This document shows positions 15,910-28,982 of a DNA stretch of 64,000 bases, piece after piece. Every line of letters begins with the position of its first letter. The stretch's first letter is position 1. A model generated the notes under the pieces. It had not been told where the DNA came from and did no database searches. It saw only the letters and a program-made list of their open reading frames with translations. Origin of the DNA: Azoarcus sp. L1K30 (GTDB taxonomy: Bacteria; Pseudomonadota; Gammaproteobacteria; Burkholderiales; Rhodocyclaceae). The stretch lies in assembly GCF_018122735.1 (NCBI RefSeq), contig NZ_JAGRRD010000001.1, positions 268,375 through 332,374 of the forward strand. Direction: 5' to 3'. Both the position numbers and the translations under genes were made by a program.

Positions 15910-16806
15910 ATGAACCTGCGCCAGTTGGAGTATTTCGTCCGCGTTGCCGAACTCGGCAGCTTCAGCAAGGCGGCATTGGTGCTCGACATTGCGCAACCCG
16001 CGTTGTCCCGGCAGGTCCGCCTGCTCGAAACCGAACTGCACGTCACCTTGCTGACGCGCAATGGTCGGGGTGTGGCGTTGACCGAGATTGGCAAGAAGCT
16101 CTTCGATCAGGGCATCGGCATCCTGCAACTGGTCGACCGGGTGAGCGAAGAGCTCGGTGAGGCACGCAATGAACCCGTTGGCCAGGTGATCGTCGGCCTG
16201 CCGCCGAGCTACGGGCGCCTGCTCACGCTGCCGCTGGTCAAGGCCTTCCAGCAGCGCTTCCCGAAGGCGCGTCTCAGTATCGTCGAGGGGCTGTCTGCGC
16301 ACCTGACCGAGTGGATCGCCACCGGGCGGGTCGATCTCGGGCTGTTGCACGCGCCTGCGTCGAACGTGGGTCTGGACATCACGCCCGTCTCAAAGGAGCG
16401 CTTGGGTCTGGTGACCAGGGCCGATGGCGACGATACCGAGTCCGCGCCAATCAGGCTTGCGGATATCGCGGGCTACCAGCTGATCGTACCAGAGCGCGCA
16501 CATTTCCTGCGCCGCCTGCTGGAGACCCAGATTGCCCTTGGGGGCCTGCGGCTCGACGTCAGTCTCGAAGTGTCGAGCGTGCAGTCCATTCTCGAGCTCG
16601 TCGGTGCCGGCTATGGCGCGGCGGTGCTGACACGTTCGGCCTTGCGCGCGTCGGGTCGCCCGGCGGATTTTTCCTTCAGGCCGATTACCGACCCCGAACT
16701 TACCAGCTCCTTGTGCCTGGCCTATTCTTCCAACAAGCAGCAGACGCCGCTGGTCAAGCTGACGGTGGCGCTCCTGCAGGAATTGATGGCGGATTTCCGT
16801 CCCTGA
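15910..16806 (+). CDS. LysR-family transcriptional regulator (upstream of the pmd/lig operon)
   Basis: 298 aa. It begins MNLRQLEYFVRVAELGSFSKAA with the helix-turn-helix AALVLDIAQPALSRQVRLLE, as in the NAC/CynR/aromatic LysR group, followed by a normal effector domain. It lies 178 bases upstream of the tautomerase gene and points the same way, so it may control the pmd operon much as PmdR or LigR do elsewhere. An in-frame ATG at 15859 with GAGGTTAGA before it is an alternative start that would add 17 residues. Confidence 0.9.
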   Translation: MNLRQLEYFVRVAELGSFSKAALVLDIAQPALSRQVRLLETELHVTLLTRNGRGVALTEIGKKLFDQGIGILQLVDRVSEELGEARNEPVGQVIVGLPPSYGRLLTLPLVKAFQQRFPKARLSIVEGLSAHLTEWIATGRVDLGLLHAPASNVGLDITPVSKERLGLVTRADGDDTESAPIRLADIAGYQLIVPERAHFLRRLLETQIALGGLRLDVSLEVSSVQSILELVGAGYGAAVLTRSALRASGRPADFSFRPITDPELTSSLCLAYSSNKQQTPLVKLTVALLQELMADFRP

Positions 16807-16984
16807 TCCTGGCGCGGCGGGCATATTGGATTCCGCCTTTGCGCAGCCGGGGCGGTGAGCTGCAGGACCGGACTCGCTGAAGTGCAATCCGGCATAACAA
16901 AATGCGATAGCTAGTAGTGTCCCGGCCATCTTGGTTGGATGCGCTGGAGTGGTCAGACTGCGCCCTATACGAAGGGGAGCCTCC

Positions 16985-19325
<2,341 letters not shown>

Positions 19326-19380
19326 TGCTGCACGCCAGAACCCGCAAAACGAATATCAAGTATTGAGGATAGGACCTGCC

Positions 19381-20406
19381 ATGATCATCGACATTCACGG
19401 CCATTACACGACCGCACCCAAGGCGCTGGAAGAATGGCGCAACCGCCAGATCGCCGGCATCAAGGACCCCGCATCGATGCCCAAGGTGTCCGAGCTGAAG
19501 ATCAGTGACGACGAACTGCGCGAGACCATCGAGACCAACCAGCTCGCCAAGATGAAGGAGCGCGGCTCCGACCTGACCATCTTCTCCCCGCGCGCCAGCT
19601 TCATGGCCCACCACATCGGCGACTTCAACGTGTCCTCGACGTGGGCGGCGATCTGCAATGAGCTGTGCTATCGCGTCAGCCAGTTGTTTCCGGACAACTT
19701 CATCGGTGCTGCCATGCTGCCGCAGTCGCCCGGTGTCGACCCCGCGACCTGCATTCCGGAGATGGAGAGGTGCGTCAAGGAGTACGGGTTCGTCGGTATC
19801 AACCTCAACCCCGATCCGTCCGGTGGCCACTGGACCAGCCCGCCGCTGTCGGACCGCGCCTGGTACCCGATCTACGAAAAGATGGTGGAGCTGAACATCC
19901 CGGCCATGGTGCACGTCAGCACCAGCTGCAACAGCTGCTTCCACACCACCGGCGCGCACTACATCAACGCCGACACCACGGCCTTCATGCAGTGTCTGAC
20001 CTCGGACCTGTTCAAGGACTTTCCCGAGCTGAAATTCGTGATCCCGCATGGCGGTGGCGCCGCACCCTATCACTGGGGCCGCTACCGTGGTCTGGCGCAG
20101 GAGCTCAAGAAGCCCTTGCTCAAGGATCACCTGCTGAACAACATCTTCTTCGACACCTGCGTGTATCACCAGCCGGGCATCGATCTGCTGACCAAGGTCA
20201 TTCCGGTCGAAAACGTGCTGTTCGCCTCGGAAATGATCGGTGCCGTGCGCGGTATCGATCCTGAGACCGGCCACTATTTCGACGACACCAAGCGCTATAT
20301 CGAAGGCGCGAACCTGACGGCCGATCAGCGCCACATGATCTACGAAGGCAATGCGCGTCGCGTCTATCCGCGCCTCGATGCCGCATTGAAGGCCAAGGGC
20401 CTGTAA
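19381..20406 (+). CDS. ligJ: 4-oxalomesaconate hydratase (LigJ/PmdE)
   Basis: 341 aa amidohydrolase-superfamily protein of the LigJ group. It hydrates 4-oxalomesaconate to 4-carboxy-4-hydroxy-2-oxoadipate. The metal-binding DIHGHY at residues 4-9 (HxH), His in VIPHGGGA near residue 220, and FASEMIGAVRG near 285 are visible. Gene order ligJ-ligK-ligI-ligA-ligB-ligC equals pmdE-F-D-A-B-C of Comamonas. The ATG at 19381 gives the natural start of the barrel; the upstream in-frame codon at 19363 adds six residues without a better site. Confidence 0.94.
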   Translation: MIIDIHGHYTTAPKALEEWRNRQIAGIKDPASMPKVSELKISDDELRETIETNQLAKMKERGSDLTIFSPRASFMAHHIGDFNVSSTWAAICNELCYRVSQLFPDNFIGAAMLPQSPGVDPATCIPEMERCVKEYGFVGINLNPDPSGGHWTSPPLSDRAWYPIYEKMVELNIPAMVHVSTSCNSCFHTTGAHYINADTTAFMQCLTSDLFKDFPELKFVIPHGGGAAPYHWGRYRGLAQELKKPLLKDHLLNNIFFDTCVYHQPGIDLLTKVIPVENVLFASEMIGAVRGIDPETGHYFDDTKRYIEGANLTADQRHMIYEGNARRVYPRLDAALKAKGL

Positions 20407-20417
20407 GGAGAATCGAC

Positions 20418-21113
20418 ATGAGCCTGCCCATGAACCAGCTTGGTATCGTCAAGCGCAACATCGTCCGTGCCGACAAGGCCGCGGTGGAAAAACTCTCGCG
20501 CTTCGGCGTGGCCACCATCCATGAGGCGATGGGCCGCGTCGGCCTGATGAAGCCCACCATCCGCCCGGTCTATACCGGTGCCGCCACCTGCGGCACGGCC
20601 GTCACCGTGTTGCTGCAGCCGGGCGACAACTGGATGCTGCACGTCGCCGCCGAGCAGATCCAGCCGGGCGACGTGGTCGTTGCCGGCTGCACTGCCGACA
20701 GCACCGACGGCTTCTTCGGCGATCTGCTCGCCACCTCGTACAAATCGCGTGGCGCCAAGGGGCTGATCATTGACGGCGGCGTGCGCGATGTGAAGGATCT
20801 CACCGAGATGAATTTCCCGGTGTTCAGCCGTGCCATCCATGCCAAGGGCTGCACCCGCGCCACGCTCGGTTCGGTGAACATTCCGGTGGTGTGTGCCGGT
20901 GCCGTGGTCAATCCGGGTGATGTCGTCATCGCCGATGCCGACGGCGTGGTCGTCGTGCCCGCGGCGATCGCACAACAGGTGGCCGACGCCGCCGAAGCCC
21001 GCGAGAACAACGAGACGGCCAAGCGCGAGCGCTTCGCCGCCGGCGAACTCGGTCTCGACATGTATGCACTGCGCGAGCCCCTGGCCAAGGCCGGGCTCAA
21101 GTACATCGACTAA
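20418..21113 (+). CDS. ligK: 4-carboxy-4-hydroxy-2-oxoadipate aldolase/oxaloacetate decarboxylase (LigK/PmdF)
   Basis: 231 aa, HMG/CHA aldolase family (RraA-like fold). It cleaves CHA to pyruvate and oxaloacetate, the last step of the pathway, using a divalent metal. The active-site segment GDLLATSYKSRGAKGLIIDGGVRD near residues 100-125 holds the Arg and Asp that bind pyruvate and metal (RGAKGLIIDGGVRD pattern). It starts 11 bases after ligJ with AAGGAG in the gap. Confidence 0.95.
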   Translation: MSLPMNQLGIVKRNIVRADKAAVEKLSRFGVATIHEAMGRVGLMKPTIRPVYTGAATCGTAVTVLLQPGDNWMLHVAAEQIQPGDVVVAGCTADSTDGFFGDLLATSYKSRGAKGLIIDGGVRDVKDLTEMNFPVFSRAIHAKGCTRATLGSVNIPVVCAGAVVNPGDVVIADADGVVVVPAAIAQQVADAAEARENNETAKRERFAAGELGLDMYALREPLAKAGLKYID

Positions 21114-21124
21114 GGGGCGCGTAA

Positions 21125-23341
<2,217 letters not shown>

Positions 23342-23342
<1 letters not shown>

Positions 23343-24301
23343 TGAGCAAGACGATCAAGGTCGCGCTGGCCGGCGCCGGCGCCTTCGGTATCAAGCATCT
23401 GGACGGCATCAGGAACATCGACGGCGTCGAAGTCGTCTCCCTGATTTCGCGTGACCTCGACAAGACCCGTGAGGTTGCGGCCAAGTACGGCATCGGCCAC
23501 GTCACCACCGAACTCGCCGACAGTCTGGCGCTGCCGGAGGTCGACGCCGTCATCCTGTGCACGCCGACGCAGATGCACGCCGATCAGTCGATCCAGTGCC
23601 TGAAGGCCGGCAAGCATGTGCAGGTCGAGATCCCGCTCGCCGATACGCTGAAGGGCGCCGACGAAGTGGCGGCGCTGCAGAAGTCGACCGGCCTGGTCGC
23701 GATGGTCGGCCACACCCGTCGTTTCAACCCCAGTCACCAGTGGGTGCACAACAAGATCACCGCGGGCGAGTTCAACATCCAGCAGATGGATGTGCAGACC
23801 TACTTCTTCCGTCGCACCAACATGAATGCGCTGGGCCAGCCGCGCAGCTGGACCGACCACCTGCTGTGGCACCATGCCGCGCACACGGTCGACCTGTTCG
23901 CGTACCAGGCCGGCAGCCCGATCGTGCAGGCCAACGCCATCCAGGGGCCGATCCACCCGACCCTGGGGATCGCCATGGACATGAGCATCCAGCTCAAGGC
24001 CGCCAACGGTGCGATCTGCACCCTGTCGCTGTCGTTCAACAACGAAGGCCCGCTGGGCACCTTCTTCCGCTACATTGGCGACACCGGCACCTATATCGCC
24101 CGTTACGACGATCTGTTCAACGGCAAGGAAGAGCAGATCGATGTCAGCAAGGTGGCGGTGTCGATGAACGGTATCGAACTGCAGGACCGCGAGTTCTTCG
24201 CCGCCATCCGCGAAGGGCGCGAGCCCAACTCCAGCGTGGGCAAGGTGTTGCCCTGCTATCAGGTGCTGCATCAGCTCGAGCAGCAACTGAACGCTGCCTG
24301 A
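23342..24301 (+). CDS. ligC: 4-carboxy-2-hydroxymuconate-6-semialdehyde dehydrogenase (LigC/PmdC)
   Basis: 319 aa Gfo/Idh/MocA-family oxidoreductase. It oxidises the ring-cleavage product to 2-pyrone-4,6-dicarboxylate with NADP. The nucleotide loop GAGAFGIKH is at residues 11-19, the family segment QVEIPLADT replaces the usual EKP near 96, and GHTRRFNPSH near 120 and WHHAAHTVDLF near 175 line the active site. It ends the pmd operon; a hairpin follows. Confidence 0.95.
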
Positions 24302-24323
24302 ACCTGTCGCATCCGACGACAAC

Positions 24324-24349
24324 CGGCTCCATCCTCACGGCTGGAGCCG
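24324..24349 (+). terminator. Terminator candidate after ligC
   Basis: CGGCTCCA and TGGAGCCG form a perfect 8-base stem with a ten-base loop, followed by TTTCCATTTT. It lies between ligC and the aldo/keto reductase gene and probably ends most pmd transcription. Confidence 0.7.
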
Positions 24350-24371
24350 TTTCCATTTTGAGGAGTCCTGC

Positions 24372-25376
24372 ATGCAACAACGTTCTCTCGGTCCATTCCA
24401 GGTGGGGGCGATCGGCCTGGGCTGCATGAACCTGAGCCACGCCTACGGCGTCCCACCGTCGGCAGACGTCGCCGAATCCGTGCTGCTGCGCGCGCTCGAT
24501 CTCGGCATTACCCATTTCGATACCGCGGCGCTGTATGGTTTCGGTGCCAACGAAACCCTGGTCGGCAAGGTGCTGTCCCGCCACCGTTCGCGCTTTACCC
24601 TGGCGAGCAAGTGCGGCATGACCGGCGTTGACGGCAAGCGCGTCATCGACGGTCGTCCGGATACGCTCAAGCGCACCTGCGAAGAGGCGCTCAAGCGGCT
24701 GCAGACTGACGTTATCGATCTCTATTACCTGCATCGCTGGGACAAGAAGGTGCCGATCGAGGACAGTGTCGGCGCGCTTGCCGAACTGGTGCGCGAGGGC
24801 AAGATCCGCAGCATCGGGCTGTCGGAAGTGTCTGCCGGTACGCTGCGCAAGGCGCACGCGGTGCATCCGGTCGCCGCGGTGCAGACCGAGTATTCGCTGT
24901 GGACGCGCAACGCCGAGATTGCCGTACTCGACGCCTGCCGTGACCTGGGTGTGAGTTTTGTCGCCTTCAGCCCGGTGGCGCGCGGTTTTCTCGCCGATGC
25001 GCTGAAAACCACCGCGGACGTCGAGGCATTCGATGCCAAGGACATCCGTCGAGCCATGCCGCGCTTCCAGGGCGATAGTTTCGCCGCCAATCTGCGTCTG
25101 CTCGACGGCTATCGCTCCCTGGCGGTGCGCGCCAACTGCACCCCCGCGCAACTCGCACTGGCCTGGCTGCTCGCCCGTGGTGATCACATCCTGCCGATCC
25201 CCGGCACCACCAGCACCGCCCATCTCGAAGAAAACGTCGCTGCCGCGGATGTCGTGCTCGGGACGGACATCCTTGCGGAACTCGATGCGCTGATCAACCG
25301 TCACACCGTGACCGGCCCCCGCTACCCGGCGAGTACCCAGCCGGAGATCGACACCGAGGAGTTTGATCACGCATGA
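24372..25376 (+). CDS. Aldo/keto reductase
   Basis: 334 aa TIM-barrel NADPH oxidoreductase. The catalytic tetrad is complete: D50 and Y55 (FDTAALYG), K80 (ASKCG) and H121 (YYLHRWD). The subgroup is the AKR13-like set with LGCMNLSHAYG at the start. It lies 70 bases past ligC behind a terminator-like hairpin with GAGGAG before the ATG. It could reduce an aldehyde from the aromatic pathway, but nothing in the sequence fixes its substrate. Its stop overlaps the next start (ATGA). Confidence 0.92.
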   Translation: MQQRSLGPFQVGAIGLGCMNLSHAYGVPPSADVAESVLLRALDLGITHFDTAALYGFGANETLVGKVLSRHRSRFTLASKCGMTGVDGKRVIDGRPDTLKRTCEEALKRLQTDVIDLYYLHRWDKKVPIEDSVGALAELVREGKIRSIGLSEVSAGTLRKAHAVHPVAAVQTEYSLWTRNAEIAVLDACRDLGVSFVAFSPVARGFLADALKTTADVEAFDAKDIRRAMPRFQGDSFAANLRLLDGYRSLAVRANCTPAQLALAWLLARGDHILPIPGTTSTAHLEENVAAADVVLGTDILAELDALINRHTVTGPRYPASTQPEIDTEEFDHA

Positions 25377-26203
25377 ACGATCCCGCAGCGCGTTCGGGCC
25401 GGCGCCGCGCAAGGCGGCTGGCTGCCGCGGTACTGCTGGCCTTCTTTCTGCCGCTGGGCGGTTCGGCCGCGCTGCATTACGTGGGGGATGTGCATGCGGC
25501 CGACTGGCGTACCGCCCGGCGTGACAGCAGCGGCCAGGCGCCCGACCCGGCGCTGACGCGGGAAGCGGTGATCCAGGTCTATGCGGCACGCGCAGTGCGG
25601 TGGCGCGGCATCTTCGGCGTGCATACCTGGATCGCAGCCAAAACGCGTGACGCCGATCACTACACGCGTTTCGAGGTCATGGGCTTTGGCGTGTCACAGG
25701 GACGCCAGGCTGTCCGCATTCATCAGGGCATCCCGGATGCCTACTGGTTCGGCAGCGAACCCACCTTGCTGCGCGACGTACGCGGCGGTGAGGAGGTCGA
25801 TGCGCTGATCGCCCGCCTGAGCGAGGCGGCCGCACACTATCCGCATGCGAACGAGTACCGCATCTGGCCCGGCCCCAACAGCAACACCTTCACTGCCTAC
25901 CTGGCGCGTGAAGTGCCCGAACTCCGCGTTGAACTGCCATCTACTGCGATCGGCAAGGACTACCTGCCGGAAGGCGCGTTACTCGGTGCGGCACCCAGCG
26001 GGTCGGGCGTCCAGGTTTCCGTGCTGGGCTTGCTCGGCGTCACGGTCGCGGCGGAGGAGGGGCTCGAACTGAGCCTGCTCGGCCTGAGCCTGGGTGTGGA
26101 TGTGTGGCCGCCGGCGATCAAGCTGCCGGGCATCGGGCGTATCGGTGTGCCGGAACATTTGCCGGACAGCGAGTACTGGGGGGTACGCAGGGTGACACCT
26201 TGA
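25373..26203 (+). CDS. DUF3750-type protein with N-terminal membrane anchor or signal
   Basis: 276 aa. An Arg-rich n-region (RSGRRRARR) precedes one hydrophobic segment (residues 17-33), so it is exported or anchored. The core has WRGIFGVHTWIAAK near residue 75, a DAYWFG segment and NEYRIWPGPNSNTF near 160, which matches my memory of the DUF3750 family. No catalytic function is established for that family. The C-terminal part is Gly/Leu-rich (VLGLLGVTV, LSLLGLSLG). It is translationally coupled to the aldo/keto reductase by an ATGA overlap. Confidence 0.75.
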   Translation: MNDPAARSGRRRARRLAAAVLLAFFLPLGGSAALHYVGDVHAADWRTARRDSSGQAPDPALTREAVIQVYAARAVRWRGIFGVHTWIAAKTRDADHYTRFEVMGFGVSQGRQAVRIHQGIPDAYWFGSEPTLLRDVRGGEEVDALIARLSEAAAHYPHANEYRIWPGPNSNTFTAYLAREVPELRVELPSTAIGKDYLPEGALLGAAPSGSGVQVSVLGLLGVTVAAEEGLELSLLGLSLGVDVWPPAIKLPGIGRIGVPEHLPDSEYWGVRRVTP

Positions 26204-26246
26204 ATGCCTGTTCCGGTAGCACGCAAACAGACGCTAGTCGCTTTCG

Positions 26247-26290
26247 GGACAGGCGAAGACCGCGATTTTCCCGGTCCGTGTGACCTGTCC
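26247..26290. terminator. Bidirectional terminator-like double stem
   Basis: GGACAGG (26247) pairs with CCTGTCC (26284) and encloses a second stem GACCG/CGGTC. It lies in the gap between the convergent DUF3750 and yfiB genes. There is no strong T-run on either strand, so efficiency is doubtful. Confidence 0.35.
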
Positions 26291-26302
26291 GCATCCTGGC
26301 TT

Positions 26303-26809
26303 CTATTCCACCGGTACGATCAGTACGACCCGGCGATTCTGGGCTCGTCCTTCAGCCGTGGCGTTGTCGGCAATCGGGTACTTGTTGCCGAGTCCGCGCC
26401 GGATCACGCGGTCATGACGGAAGCCGTGACTTTCAATCTCCCTGGCTACCGTCTCCGCACGGCGTTCGGACAAGGACTGGTTGTAACGGGCGTCGCCGGT
26501 ACTGTCCGTGTGTCCTTCCACGCGCATTCTGTCGATGCCGACGGATTCGAGCATGGTAACGACGTTGCCAATCGTATCGCGGGCAGAAGGTGTCAAACGG
26601 TCGGTGTCGGAGTCGAAGAGGATGGCGCCGTCCATCTTCAGGCTCCAGTTACCGTCGGTGTCGGTAAATCCGATCTTGCGCATGACCGCGATCTGTTCGT
26701 CCGAGAACCCTCCGGGATTCGTGGCCGGCGTCTGGCACGCCACAAGCTGCGTGACGAGCAGAACGACCAATCCGGCTTGTCTGAAAAATCGGAAGAAACG
26801 GGACCTCAT
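26303..26809 (-). CDS. yfiB: YfiB-like OmpA-family outer-membrane lipoprotein
   Basis: 168 aa. Signal peptide with lipobox LVAC (Cys25) makes it a lipoprotein. The OmpA peptidoglycan-binding domain covers residues 55-165, with VEGHTDSTGDARYNQSLSERRA containing the diaminopimelate-binding Asp and Arg region. In Pseudomonas, YfiB binds peptidoglycan and sequesters YfiR, releasing the YfiN cyclase. Its start overlaps the yfiN stop (ATGA), and the order yfiR-yfiN-yfiB matches Pseudomonas. Confidence 0.85.
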   Translation of the reverse strand: MRSRFFRFFRQAGLVVLLVTQLVACQTPATNPGGFSDEQIAVMRKIGFTDTDGNWSLKMDGAILFDSDTDRLTPSARDTIGNVVTMLESVGIDRMRVEGHTDSTGDARYNQSLSERRAETVAREIESHGFRHDRVIRRGLGNKYPIADNATAEGRAQNRRVVLIVPVE

Positions 26810-28077
26810 GCATGCTCCTCGGCAGGGTCGGAGGCAATGCCGTGGACACGATATTGCCCACGACCGCTCCGTTTGGCTTCGTACATGGCCTTGTCGGCAG
26901 CACGTAACAGTTGATCTGCGTCTTGTGCGTGATCGGGGTAGAGTGCAACGCCAATGCTGACACCGGGGTCGATCTGCGTATTCTCGTTGAGAACCATTGG
27001 CTCAACCATAGAGGCAAGAATCTTCTCCGCAATCCGCAGCGCATCGTCCAAGCAGCGAAGCGGTGACAGCAGGACGGCAAACTCGTCGCCACCCAGGCGT
27101 GCAACCAAGTCGCCTTCACGTAGTACGCGCCTGGTGCGCAGGCCGACTTCAACCAGCAGCGCATCGCCAGCGGCATGGCCAAAGCGGTCATTGATCGACT
27201 TGAAGCGGTCGTTGTCGAGGTACAGCACACCGATGAGGGTGCCCTGCTGCCGGGCGTCGACGATCGCCTGATCGATGCGTGCGGAAAAACCGGCACGGTT
27301 GGCGAGACCGGTCAAGCTGTCGTGCATCGCAAGGTGCGACAGGGACATGTTTGTCTGTTCGAGGTGCGACTGACGGACGAGGAGCGCTGCGTTCTTCGCC
27401 TGGATCTCGCCCAGAAGGGCATTGAAATCCTTGCCGAGCTGGTCGAATTCGACGATATCGAACTTCGGTAGACGGCGCTCGAAGTCCCGGTCCTGAAGTG
27501 CGGTGTGGGCAATCGACCCAAGTGCATCGAGCTGCGACACGATTCGTGCTGCCATTCTGCGTGCAAGGGCCCATGTCGACAGGCCGGCGATGCACAGGCA
27601 CGCCAAGGTGGCCAGGAGCGCCTTGAGGAAAAATCCTGCGAATACGCCTCCGCCGCCGCGCAACTCGACTCGCCCCAGCTGTTGTTGCGCGCGGATGAGA
27701 TCGGTCCCGGTCTGGTCGGGAAACAGGAGGCCACCGAGATGGATGCCGACGCGTTCGAGTAATGAATCCGCAGGACGTTCAACACGCGCGATCAGCTTGC
27801 CGGATGCATCGAAAAGGGATGCCTGCCAGAGGTTCTCGCGGGTCGCGATCTGCGTGAGGATCTCCGTCGCCGTCTCGTCGTCGCCGAACATGACGGCCGC
27901 TTCGCTGGAGTAGGCGATCGTGCGTGCAACCAGGTTCAGATTATCGGTGACCTGCGTCCGAAGCACCACGAAGGTGATCAGTGCCAGCGACAGCCCCAGC
28001 AGCATTAGTCCGAGCGCCGAAGAGGCGAGATAGGCCCGACGTAGCGCCGAAAAGAGCGTAGTAGTCGGATTCTTCAT
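26806..28077 (-). CDS. yfiN: YfiN-like membrane diguanylate cyclase
   Basis: 423 aa. One membrane segment at residues 18-40, a periplasmic PAS-like domain (40-150), a second membrane segment near 155-175, a HAMP-like linker, then a GGDEF domain with an intact GGDEF active site (ARLGGDEFAVLL). It should make c-di-GMP and be held off by periplasmic YfiR. No obvious RxxD inhibitory site is seen upstream of GGDEF (GDLVARLGGDEF lacks it). The gene lies between yfiR and yfiB with ATGA overlaps on both sides. Confidence 0.9.
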   Translation of the reverse strand: MKNPTTTLFSALRRAYLASSALGLMLLGLSLALITFVVLRTQVTDNLNLVARTIAYSSEAAVMFGDDETATEILTQIATRENLWQASLFDASGKLIARVERPADSLLERVGIHLGGLLFPDQTGTDLIRAQQQLGRVELRGGGGVFAGFFLKALLATLACLCIAGLSTWALARRMAARIVSQLDALGSIAHTALQDRDFERRLPKFDIVEFDQLGKDFNALLGEIQAKNAALLVRQSHLEQTNMSLSHLAMHDSLTGLANRAGFSARIDQAIVDARQQGTLIGVLYLDNDRFKSINDRFGHAAGDALLVEVGLRTRRVLREGDLVARLGGDEFAVLLSPLRCLDDALRIAEKILASMVEPMVLNENTQIDPGVSIGVALYPDHAQDADQLLRAADKAMYEAKRSGRGQYRVHGIASDPAEEHA

Positions 28078-28634
28078 GATCCGATGGGACGAAGTCGTTT
28101 GGACAGTCGCAGAACTTGCGGGTTGATGCGCAACTCGCTGCGGGAAATGGCGTTGAGATTGGCAGAGAATCGCGTGCTACCTGACTGGTCTTCGAAGCAG
28201 AACATGCCGCCGGCCGAACAGAACTCGCTACCCTCCCCGATGCTCAGGACCGGCGCGGTGACAATCTGCTGCAGAAGGGCGCTAGTCTCGTCGGGGGGCA
28301 GATTGCCTACGTAGACGATGTCGCAACGCTGCACGGCTGCTTCGCCGGGTGCGAGATCCTTCACCACATAAGAGCGCCCGGTCTCGAGCCAGCTGGCCGA
28401 TTGTCGAATCGACACTGCAGCAGTGGTGGATCCGACGATGCAGAGACGGACCGGATTGGGATCTGACGGCCAACGGGTGTAACTCAGGATTCCCCACACT
28501 GCCTCGCCCCGACTGACCTGATTGCCGGCCACGATGTCGTTCCCGGCACGACTCGCCGAGACGCCGGCGGCCAGCGAGGCAAGCGCGCAGAGCAGTGCCG
28601 TACGGCGACGCAGCGTTGGTAATCGAAGGAACAT
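28074..28634 (-). CDS. yfiR: YfiR-family periplasmic repressor of the diguanylate cyclase
   Basis: 186 aa. A signal peptide ends near residue 30. Four Cys (C65, C104, C139, C146) have the same spacings (39 and 7) as the two disulfides of Pseudomonas YfiR, and the C-terminal pair sits in CSAGGMFCF. In that system YfiR binds the YfiN periplasmic domain and links c-di-GMP output to envelope redox and stress. ATG at 28634; the longer open frame to 28967 runs through non-coding sequence. Its stop overlaps the yfiN start. Confidence 0.88.
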   Translation of the reverse strand: MFLRLPTLRRRTALLCALASLAAGVSASRAGNDIVAGNQVSRGEAVWGILSYTRWPSDPNPVRLCIVGSTTAAVSIRQSASWLETGRSYVVKDLAPGEAAVQRCDIVYVGNLPPDETSALLQQIVTAPVLSIGEGSEFCSAGGMFCFEDQSGSTRFSANLNAISRSELRINPQVLRLSKRLRPIGS

Positions 28635-28982
28635 GAATCGACCAGTCGGCAAGCAAGTTGGAGCACGATGAAACGGTCGCGAACGCGAAACCGCTCGGCG
28701 TATCCGAAGAGGTCGGCATTTTACCCCAATGTGCTGGCGGTCGGCACGACTTGCATATTCCGCTGGCCTGCGGTTGAAGGCAGCAGGCGCGGACTCGACG
28801 GGCAAGACCCGGTCAATTCCGATGCCGGGCGATCGGTCGGAGAATGGCTTTGTGGTCGGAAAATGATATGCAGGGGCCGGATGGGGCCGGAACGCGCGCC
28901 TGCATTTCCGTCTACATGCTAAGACGGGAATGCGGGGTGTGCAGGCGCGCGCCTTGCCAGGCGCCACACCTGATTCGCGCGT
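28635..28982. other. Intergenic region upstream of yfiR
   Basis: 348 bases without a supported gene. It must contain the yfiRNB promoter. Near 28935-28970 nested inverted repeats (GGTGTG/CACACC around AGGCGC/GCGCCT, read on either strand) follow the ferredoxin reductase stop and may terminate the P450 operon, though no T-run is present. A short plus-strand open frame at 28668-28922 has no recognisable content. Confidence 0.5.
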
